The translations under genes and the position numbers were made by a program. A stretch of 64,000 nt of DNA from G963662905 sp963662905. Its GTDB lineage: Bacteria; Bacteroidota; Bacteroidia; Bacteroidales; WRLA01. Location of the stretch: positions 1,240,001 through 1,304,000 of the forward strand of contig CAXXFD010000003.1 of assembly GCA_963662905.2 (NCBI GenBank), given 5' to 3'. The first letter of the stretch is position 1, and each line of letters opens with the position of its first letter. Below the pieces are notes generated by a model, which saw nothing but the letters and a program-made list of their open reading frames with translations, did no database searches and had not been told where the DNA came from. Positions 28,101 to 40,100 of the stretch are shown in pieces.

Positions 28101-31100
28101 TCACTGCAAAACCCGAAACATCTCTTTGCTACTTCCGGCGATTTTCCTGTTCAACTCACCGTTACGAATAGCCTCGGATGCATGGACGACACAACGCAAA
28201 CTGTAACCGTTTATCCGCTGCCGCTTGCCAATTTCGAAGCGGATTCGGTATGCTTTGGCGATTCCACCCATTTCACCAGCCTGTCCAATGGCTCCGGAGC
28301 TGCGCTAACATCCTGGTATTGGCAATTTGGAGACGACAGCACATCAACCGAAGAACATCCGGTTCATCTTTATCAGGCAGCCGGAACTTATGCAGTAACA
28401 CTCTCCGTTACAAATGCCAACGGTTGCCAGCACGACACAACAATTAACGTACTTGTTCGCGCTTTACCGCAAGCCGATTTCGATTATTCTCAAGCTTGTA
28501 TTGGCGACACCACTCATTTCACGGATCAATCCCTTGGCGTGAGTGGAAATATCACTTCCTGGAACTGGAGTTTTGGCGATGGAGGAACAGCTGCAATACA
28601 AAACCCATCACATTATTATGCCAATGAAGGTCTTTATGATGTACAACTGATTGTAGTTACTGAGCATGGCTGCTCCGACACTATCATACAGCCGGTTCAA
28701 GTGGACACATTGCCCACAGCAGATTTTAGCTATTCGGCCAGCTGTATCGACCGTGCCACACATTTCTACGACGAAAGCGACCCAAATAACGGCGCAATCG
28801 TAAGCTGGCAATGGGACATCGACAACATCTGGAGTTCTACAGTACAAAATCCAACCTACGCATTCAATACGCATGGAAACCATACTGTACAGCTTATCGT
28901 AGCCAATTCGCACGGATGTTCAGACACAGTGGTTCAAACCGTTTTCACAGATTCCCTGCCGAATGCTGAATTCACTTATACCAGTGGATGTTTGGGTACT
29001 GTAACTGAATTCACCGACCTCACCGATCCGACCGGTAGCTCTATTGATTCCTGGACATGGTATTTCGGCGACGGAGCCACATCAATCGAACAAAATCCGG
29101 GGCACACCTATGCCGCCAGCGGTTCGTATAATGTCAAACTGGCTGTAGTGAAACCGATGGGCTGTGCCGATTCCGTTGTGCACAGCGTATTTATCGATTC
29201 CATTCCGGATGCAGCATTCTCTGCGGACACTGTTTGCTTTGGCTACCCAACGCAATTTAACGAACTCTCAACATCACACGGAACGCTCAATAACAGCTGG
29301 CATTACTATTTCGGCGACGGTACAGACACCCTGATTTCCTATCCGAATTATATACAACCCACACACACTTATCCGGCACCGGGCATATACAATGCCATGC
29401 TGGTTGTAGGAAATGCAAATACTTGCCTGGATACCGCTTATCTGGATGTGATGGTCGATACTTTGCCCGAACCGGCATTCAGTTATACTCAGGCATGTTT
29501 TGGCGACACCACCTGGTTTACCGACCTGAGCACACCCAATGCACCATCGTTAAACAACCAAAACTGGGACTTTGGCGATGGAAATACCGGAACAGGCGCA
29601 AATCCGTATAATCTCTACGGAGCGCCCGGCACATATACCGTTTGGCTCAGCATCGAAAACAGCAACGGCTGTGTGGACAGCATCAGCCAGGAAATCGTGG
29701 TAGATTCCCTGCCTGTTGCAAATTTCTCCGCGCCACAAGTCTGCCTCGGTTATCAAACCCCTTTCAGCGACCTTTCCTATGATGGCGGAGTAAACATCAA
29801 CAGCTGGAACTGGGATTTTGGCGACGGAAACACATCCATGCTCCAAAACCCAATACACACATACGCTACTGCAGACACATTTTTGGTAAGCCTGAGCGTG
29901 ATTAACCTAAACGGATGTACCGATGATACAACAATGAAAATTGTGGTAGATTCACTGCCTGTAGCCAATTTCACTTTTGATACGGCATGCTACGGCCTGC
30001 CCACAACATTTACTGATTTAAGTGCTCCGCATAGCGCAAATCTGGCAAGCTGGTTCTGGCATTTCGACGATCCGGCATCCGGCGATGACAGCACATCCAC
30101 TTTGCAAAACCCGGCACATATTTTCTCTGCTCCGGGCACTTACAACGTTATGCTGATCATAGCCAATAACAACAGCTGCGAAGACACAGTGTATCATGAA
30201 GTACTCGTAAATCCGGGTGCTGTGGCAGAGTTTACAAACGACACAACCTGCTTTGGCAACCCAACACACTTCACGGATGAATCCTATGGAATCACAACCG
30301 ATATTGTAGCCTGGAGCTGGGATTTCGGCGATGGGAACAGCAGCGCGCTTCAAAATCCGGAATACACTTTTGCCAATTGGGGCATCCATCAGGTGGAACT
30401 CACCGTTACCGATGAAAACGGCTGTTTGGGCACAATTCAACACAATGTTGTGGTGGATAGCCTGCCATTCCCGGGATTTACGTACAACAACCAATGTGTG
30501 GGCGAAGTCATCAATTTTACAGATACATCGCATGCCAATGGCTCTCCAATTGTCAGTTGGTACTGGGATTTCGGCGACGGGCATTACAGCACACAGCAAA
30601 ACCCGACCCATATATTCACAACCCACAGTCCGTTTACCGTTACACTTACCGTAACATCAGCACGCGGCTGCAGCGACTCCATCAGCCAGATTGTGCTGAT
30701 GAACCCTCCATTCGATATTGATTTTTCAGCCGACAGCGTTTGCTTTGGCCTGGAAACCCATTTCAACGATGAGCTTCTGACCCCCGGAACGGTAATTGTA
30801 AGCCGCGAATGGGACTTTGGCGATGGCAATACAGCAAGCGGAGAAGATCCGGTACACACCTACGCGCTGGCAGGAAATTACAATGTAATGCTCGCAGCAA
30901 CAGATGATTGGGGATGCACAAAAACCGTAAACCACATCATCCCTGTTTATCCCAATCCGGAACCCGATTTTGATTATACCACGCCTTGCGAAGGACTGGC
31001 CACAGAATTTACCGACCTCACTCCGATAACAGGCTCAGGAATTGCAAGCAGATTATGGAAATTTGGCGATGGAACGACATCTACCGAGCAAAACCCAAGC

Positions 31101-34100
31101 CACACTTATCTGAACGACGATATTTATGAAGTTTGGCTTATTATCGAAAACGGCAATGGCTGCATCGACTCAGTCAGCAAAGATGTGCCGGTTTATTCCG
31201 TTCCTGTTGCTGATTTCAATACGACACACAATTGTATTGGCCAGCCGACCCATTTTATCGATAATTCCTCATCACCGGTAGGCAATATTATCAGCTGGGC
31301 ATGGGATTTCGGTGATGGAAACACATCCTCAGATCAAAATCCAACACATTATTATGCAGCAGCAGGCGACTACACCGTTGAGCTGATTGTAAGCAATGTA
31401 AACAGCTGCACCGATACCATTAGCAAAACCGTAAGCATTTATCCGCCACCTACGGCAGATTTCTCTGCGGCACCGCTTTGCCTGAACAACCCAACACAGT
31501 TTACCGACCTCTCCTCTGCTCCCGGAGGAAATATCGTAAGCTGGTCGTGGGATTTCGGTGATGGCTATTCCAGCAACGACCAAAACCCGGCGCATACCTA
31601 TGGCGCTTCCGGCGATTATGATGTACACCTGATCGTTACCGATGAAGAAGGCTGCACCAATGACACCACAAAAACCATAACGGTTTATCATTTGCCGGCA
31701 CCGAACTTCACCTACATCAATGCCTGCGAAAACGACACGACATATTTCTTCGATGCCTCAACGCCCAATGGCGGCAGCATTGCATCACGGCTTTGGAAAT
31801 TTGGCGATGGAACAACATCTACCGATGAAAACCCATGGCATATTTACAGCTTAAACGGCACTTATGATGTAACACTCATCATCAGCAACAGCAATGGCTG
31901 TACCGATTCCATTGTGAAGCAGGTAGAAGTCCTGCCTCCGCCTATGGCCGATTTCAATGCCGACAGCGTTTGCTTTGGCGAACCCACACACTTCTACGAC
32001 AATTCATCCAGCACCAGCGGAAATATCAATTCCTGGATCTGGACATTTGGTGATGGAAACGGTTCCACAGAACAAAACCCTGTTCATACCTATGCTACAC
32101 ACGGCGCATACGATGTTCAGTTAATTGTCACCAACGTAAATGGCTGCCGCGACACGGTAAGCAAAGAAGTTGTTGTGCATCAATTGCCTGTGGTTGATTT
32201 TGACAGCGATGAAGCCTGTCTGGGCGATTCCACACATTTCACCGACCTCAGCACATCCGGCGGAAACCTCAGCAGCTGGTTCTGGGAATTTGGCGATGGA
32301 AATACTTCCTCTGATCAAAACCCGGTTCATCTCTTTGCTTCTTCAGGATCATTCAATACCACACTGACTGTAAATGACGAATTTGGCTGCCAGAGCGATC
32401 ACAGCGAAAACGTAATTGTACATCCGCTTCCAGTGGCTGCATTCAGTTTCAATTCAGTGACCTGCTCCAACGACACCATTTTCTTTACCGATGAATCTAC
32501 TTCTGCAGCTGGCATCAGCAGCTGGCTATGGGATTTCGGCGACGGATCAACCTCCCCGGCTCAAAACCCCTGGCACATCTTCCCTGCCGGCGGTAATATT
32601 TTGGTGACACTCACCATAACCGACGGAAACGGATGTGTAAACAGCATCACACATGAGCTCTATATCGCTCCTCCGCCTGAAGCAGATTTTGAATACTCAG
32701 GAACCTGTGCCTCAATGACCACACAGTTTACTGATCTATCATCGACTATTGAAGGCACAATTATCTATAGACACTGGAATTTCGGCGATCCAGCGTCCGG
32801 TATCTACAATACTTCGGAACTGCAAAACCCAACACATACCTATACTACGGAAGGCGACTATCAGGTTGAACTGATTGTCCGCAATTCTGCAGGTTGTGAA
32901 GACACCTTGGTTCAAACCATTACCATTGATCCCGATCCGGATGCAGATTTCACTTTCAACAATCCATGTGCACATGACACCAGCTATTTTGCTGATGCAT
33001 CCGTGCCGGCGACTGCACCTATCAATTCATGGTTCTGGGAATTTGGCGATGGCCATACCAGCACGGATCAAAATCCATGGCATCTCTACACTACCTCCGG
33101 GCAGTATATGGTCAGCCTGACGGTTACCGACGACAATGGCTGTGCCAATACAGAAATCAAGATGGTGGTCATTTATCCATTACCGACCGCCCTCTTCCAG
33201 GTAGAACCAAGTTGCGCCGGGCTGATCACACATTTTACAGATTACAGCAATGGTGGAGGCGCCGACATCACCAATTGGTATTGGGATTTCGGCGATCCGA
33301 CATCCGGGGCAAACAATTACAGCACAGCACAAAACCCCACGCATATTTTCAGCACAGCCGGTCTGTATCATGTAACACTTACGGTTGTCAATGCACACGG
33401 CTGCAGCAATGCAACCACTCTGCCTATTGAAGTGCTCAATGCCCCGGTTGCTGATTTCGAAGCAGATACTGCCTGCAAAGGCACCCCAACCTACTTCAAT
33501 AACTTATCCTATGATATCGACGATGTGATTGTAAGCTGGTATTGGGACTTTGGCGACGGCTCCACGAGCACGCTCCAATATCCTTATCACACCTATGATG
33601 AAGCCGGCACCTATATCGTTTCGCTGGTTGTGACCAATTCTATTGGCTGTACCGATAATATTGCCAAAGAAGTTGTGGTTCATCACAATCCGGAAGTTGA
33701 ATTCAGTTATACGGATCCAAGCTGTTTTGGCGATTCCATACAGTTCTTCGATGAGACTTATTTCACCGGAAGCAATATGGTTGACAATTGGTTATGGTAT
33801 TTCGGTGATGGTGACTCTTCCACACTCGAAAACCCGAAGCATTATTACGAATTGCCGGGTATGTATGTGGTTACACTCCAGGTTTATGATACCAGTGGGT
33901 GTTTCGGCAGCAAACAGGAAGAAATCTACATCCATGAACCACCGGCTGCCAATTTCAGCTGGATCGTTCAAAACTGTGACAGTGCTTACTTCACCGACCT
34001 GAGTTATGATTCTGACACCACAATCGTACATTGGCAATGGAACTTTGGTGATCCCGCTTCGGGAAGCAATAACGTTTCCAATAACACAAATCCGGTGCAC

Positions 34101-37100
34101 CAGTACCTTATTGGCGGCGATTATGAAGTCAACCTGATTGTCACCAGCGCCCATGGCTGCATCGACAGCATTACCAAAACGGTTAATGTCAGCATGCCTG
34201 ATGCAGGATTTACCGTTGATTCAGCCACACTCTGCAAAAACACGGCAACACAATTTTATGACGACAGCAACCCCAATGGCGATTTTATCGTAAGCTGGCT
34301 ATGGGATTTCGGTGATGGCACAACCAGCACCCAGGAAAACCCAACACATAATTATACCAATGCAGGCAATTATTATGTCAGCCTGATCGTCACCAATTCG
34401 CAGGGCTGTGAAGACACCGAAACGCACAGCGTTCAGATCAATCACGGTCCGCTGGTTGATTTCGAATACAGCTACCCGAACTGCCTCGGCGACAGCATCC
34501 ATTTCACCGACCTCACAAATACCTATGGTGGCGTGCCGATCACTTCATGGTTCTGGGATTTCGGCGATGGCAACACCTCTACCGAACAAAACCCGGGACA
34601 CATCTACACTTCATCAGGCACTTACAATGTTTCCCTCAGAGTGAACGATGCCAGCAACTGCCCCGATTATTTGGTAAAACCGGTATATGTCAGCCCGAAT
34701 CCTATAGCACATTTTGAGCACAACATCACCGGTTGCGACACGGTTCAGTTCACAGACCTCACTGTTGATCCCGACACATCTGTTGTGGCCTGGTACTGGG
34801 ATTTTAATGATCCGGCATCCGGATACGAAAATATTTCTACAGAACGACATCCAATACATGTGTTCCATAATCCAGGAGCTTATAATGTAATGATGATTGC
34901 AACAAATGCACTGGGTTGTCAGGACACAACATTCCAAAACGTTGATATTTACCGGCCCGAAGCCAATTTCAGTATGAGCTCAGACAGCAGCTGCCTGAAT
35001 ACAGAAGTGTTCTTCACGGACGAAAGCGAAACCTATGGTGATGTGATCACTTCCTGGCTCTGGGAATTTGGCGACGGACAAACATCCACAGCACCAAACC
35101 CATCACATTCGTATAATGATTACGGTGTGTTTGATGTAAGCCTGACCATTACTACGGCTTATGGCTGCTCCGATGTAAAAGTCCTCCCGGTTTATATTTA
35201 TCCGGGTCCCGATGCAGAATTCTCCGTGGAATACCCCAGCTGCCTCGATGATTCGATCCAATTCTTCAATGAATCATCCGGCGCAGGCAATATGCCGCTT
35301 ATTGGCTTCTATTGGGAATTTGGCGACGGCGCGACATCCACTGAAGAAAACCCTGCCCACGAATATGTTATGGCCGGCGAATATTTCGTAACACTGGAAG
35401 TTACCGACGAACGAGGCTGTACAAGCCAGATATCACATCTGCTTACGGTCAGCGAACGTCCGATGGCCGGATTTAACTATGATGTACACCTTTGCGATAC
35501 GGTATTTTTTGAAGACGCCTCCATAGATAACGACACCACGATTGTTGCATGGTTCTGGGATTTCGGCGATCCGCTATCCATCTGGAACAACCAGTCCACA
35601 CTGCAAAACCCAAGTCATGCTTACCACGAGGAAGGCGATTATACCGTAACACTAGTTGCAACCAATGCCTATGGCTGCCGCGATACCGTTCAGGACATCA
35701 TCACCATCATCAGGCCGGAAGCCGATTTCACTGTGAACGATGACTCTGTTTGCCTCGGAACAGCCATTGCCTTTGAAGACATCTCTGATCCAAATGGCGG
35801 CAATATTATTGACTGGTTCTGGGATTTCGACGACGGAAACACAGCCAACGTCCAAAATATATCGCATGTTTATGACGAGCCCGGGACCTATTACGTTAGC
35901 CTGACCATCACCAACTCACTGGGCTGCCAGGACAATAAAGTCAAGCCGGTACATGTATTCTATCCTCCTGTAGCTCAGTTTACTTATGATGATGTAACCT
36001 GCCTTGGCGATTCCATACATTTTGAAAACGAATCCTATACCACAGGCGTAAATTCTATTGTAAGCTACAATTGGAATTTCGGCGATGGCAGCACATCCAC
36101 TGAAGAAAATCCGGTGCATTATTTTGATGATCCCGGTTCATATTTCATTACACTTACCATCACTGATGATGCCGGTTGTATTGATGTTGCTTCAGAATAT
36201 ATTGAGATATATCCCGCACCATTTGGTAATTTCAACTTCCAGACGGTGGACTGCGACACAACCTATTTCACAGATGCAACCATCGACAATAATGCAGCAA
36301 TCACAAGCTGGTACTGGGATTTCGACGATCCTGCTTCGGGATGGCAAAATTTCAGCACAGCACAAAACCCATCGCACCGATTCCTCAATGCAGGCAATTA
36401 CGATGTGCAGCTGATTGTTACCAATGCCCTGGGCTGTGTAGATACGGTATTGCGTACTGTAAGCATCCATCTGCCTACCGCAGAATTCAGCACCGATGTG
36501 GTTTGCGCAGGCTTGCCCACCACTTTCACAGATGAATCAAGCGGAAACGGTAGTGCAATCGTAAGCTGGTTCTGGGAATTTGGTGATGGCGGAACATCAT
36601 CCATCCAAAACCCATCGCACAATTATGCAAACAGCGGTATCTTCCTGGTAAGCCTCACGGTTTCCAATAATGCCGGCTGCATCAGCCAGAAAACCGAGCA
36701 AGTCGTTGTGAACCACCTGCCTATCGCGAATTTCACACATGATGCTCCAAACTGCAACGGCTTGCCCATTCAGTTTACCGATGCATCGAGCATGGCCGGA
36801 GGAACAGCCATTACCAGCTGGAACTGGGATTTCGGTGACGGATTTACCAGTAGCGAGCAAAACCCCAGCCACCTTTACAATGCTCCGGGTTCCTATTTCG
36901 TAATCCTTAGCGTGGAAGGCGCCAATGGCTGTGGTGATGATACTACCATGACGGTTACCATTTACCCAACACCGGACGCAAACTTCGTTTATGATATCGT
37001 AAACTGCGACACCTCTTATTTCACGGACATTAGTGCTCCGGGAGGTGCAGATATAATTTTCTGGGAATGGAATTTTGATGACCCGGCTTCGGGTTTCTTC

Positions 37101-40100
37101 AATACTTCCAATGAGCAAAACCCATGGCATGTTTATGAAACAGCCGGAACCTACAATGTTCAGCTCATCGTAACCAATACCAATTATTGTAAAGACACCA
37201 TTGTGAAACCGCTGATTTTTGATCCGCCAGCAGTACCGGAATTCTCATTTGACACCGCATGTTTTGGCGACAGCACGCATTTCACCAACCTTTCCACAGG
37301 CCCGAATATACTGCTCTACGAATGGACTTTTGGAGATGGTTTCTTCTCTTACAACGAAAATCCGGTGCACAAATACACTGCTCCGGGCACGTATGAGGTG
37401 ACCTTACGCGTAACCAACTCGATGAGCTGTGTGGATTCCATCACGCATGAAGTAATTGTCAATCCATTGCCTGATGTGGCTTTCACAACTTCCGACAGTG
37501 TTTGCTTCGGAAATTCGGTCAACTTCTTCGATCAAACGATTCCAAATGCCGACAGCATCAGCTCCTGGCTATGGAATTTCGGCGATGGAAGCACTGCAAC
37601 GGTTCAAAACCCAACACACGATTACGCCATTGGCGGCAGTTTTGTGGTCAGCCTCACCGTAACCAATTCCAATGGCTGTGTTGATTCAGCTGTTCAGGCT
37701 GTCTTTGTTAATCCGCTGCCAATTGCCAATTTCACATTCGATTCGGCTTGCCTGGGCTACCCGACACAATTCTTCGATCAATCCACATCCGAATACAGTT
37801 ATATCGTAAACTGGCAATGGGATTTCGGCGATGGCTCCGACACACTCGGCCTTCCGAACCCACCGCACGTTTATGAAAATTATGGTGATTTTGATGTGAC
37901 GCTTATTGTTGGCGACCTGCTCGGTTGCACCGATACAATTACAAAAGAAGTACATGTACATCAACCGCCAACCGCTGATTTCACGGTTTCTTCCGATACT
38001 ATTTGTTTGGGCGATACCACTTTCTTTATCGACCAGTCTATTGGCAACGAAGCCGGAATTGCAAGCTGGAACTGGTATTTCGGTGAGCCATCATCCGGCG
38101 CAGCCGACTCCAGCGAACTGCAAAACCCAATTCATGTCTATGATACCGCAGGAACATATTATGTGCTGCTCATCGTAACCGACAGCAACGGCTGTGTGGG
38201 CGATATCCTGAAACCCGTTGTTGTGAACCCAACCCCCATCGCAAACTTCACCTATTCTGCTGCATGCTCCAATGAAGGTGTAGAGTTTATCGACTTATCG
38301 GCCATTAACCAGGACGAAATCGTAAGCTGGAACTGGAACTTCGGCGATGGCGAAACATCTACGGAACAAAACCCGATTCACTTCTACGACCCAACAAATG
38401 TGGATACAACCTACAGTGTAACACTTACGGTACAGGCATTGAACGGTTGTATCGACAGTGTAACACAGGATGTATCGATTACCGCGGCACCGGTTGCTGA
38501 TTTCAGCTATGCCGATGCCTGCCTGGGTTATCTTGTCGATTTCACGGATCTGTCGTCCACCTACAGTGGAATGATCGTGGACTGGCAATGGGATTTTGGT
38601 GACGGGGCAACATCAAGCCAACAGCACCCATACCATTTATATGCACTTGCCGACACTTTTGATGTGCAGTTGATTGTGACCAATTCCTGGGGTTGCGTGG
38701 ACACTACGGTAAAATCCGTCATCATCCACAACCTGCCACTGCCCGAGTTTGAAGCCGATACCGTTTGCTTTGGCGATACCACACATTTCACTGATATGTC
38801 CTTCTCGGAAGGCGAAGTAAGCGAATGGCTGTGGCATTTCGGCGATCCGTATTCCGGCGACAGCGACACATCAACATTGCAGAACCCTGAGCACTGGTAC
38901 ACCCGTGCAGGAATTTTCAATGTAACACTGGAAGTTGCCGACACCAATGGATGCCGTACTTCAATCATGCAACAGGTTCTGGTGAATCCGCTGCCGGTTG
39001 CTGAATTCCATTTCGAATCGGCCACCTGCCAAAACCAGGCCATCGACTTCGAAGACCGCTCGTACAGTCCGGGAGGAGCCATACACGAATGGCACTGGGA
39101 TTTCGGCGACGGAACCGTCATCACCATTTATCATCCCGGCAATCCGGATGTAAGCCACACCTACACCGAACAAGGCAACTTTACCGTTGGCCTTACCGTG
39201 GTTGATACCAACGGCTGTAGCGAATACACCGAGCATTACATCACGGTATATCCGCTCCCAACGGCCAATTTCACATTCTCGGATACCGCTTGCGAAGCCT
39301 CCCTGATTTACTTCCAGGATTCTTCCATAGCGCAAAACACTCAGCTAAAATCATGGTTCTGGGATCTTAATTATCCAAACCAGTATTACAGCCCGCTTCA
39401 AAATCCATATTTCTATTATCCTGAAACCGACATGACCTACACAGTGATGCTGGCCATTGAAGATCAGCACGGTTGTGTGGACACCATATTCAAACAGGTT
39501 TATGTGAAAAAAGGATTTGAAATCGACTTCCTGGCAGATACGGTTTGTTTTGGAACGCCGACCAGCTTTACCGATTCGGTACTTTCGCCCACAGGTGATT
39601 CGCTGATAAACTGGAGCTGGAATTTTGGCGATGGCGCCACATCATCCGAAGAAAGCCCGCAGCATATTTTTGATGATCCCGGCATGCACTTCGTAAGCTT
39701 GCAGGCCAATAATCAGGATGGATGTCCGGCTACGGCCACTAAGGAAATCCTGGTTTATGCATTGCCCGAACCGGCATTCAGTGCGGTTCCGGCAGGCTGC
39801 GAAGACAGCACCGTATTTGAAGACCTGAGCCTGTTCCAAAGCGATTCGGTAAACAGCTGGACATGGCGCTTTGGCGATGGAACGGACACCACCATTTTCT
39901 GGCCCGGCAGCCCGGATGTATTCCATTTCTATCCGCCGCAGGACAGCACCTATCTGGCAACGCTCATCATCGAAAACAGCCGCGGCTGCATCGATTCCAT
40001 CCAGCAGGATGTGGTACGTTATCCCTGCCTCTTTGTTGATTTCGGCGAAGAAGGCGTGCTCTGCGACGGCCAAACCGCTACTTTCCGCGATTACAGTTTC

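Noticed and set aside
30018..30626. Many 60-200-codon frames antisense or shifted within the giant genes
   Set aside because: They arise from the high repeat content and codon bias of the PKD and SprB units, recur at the same phase in many units, and lack start signals.
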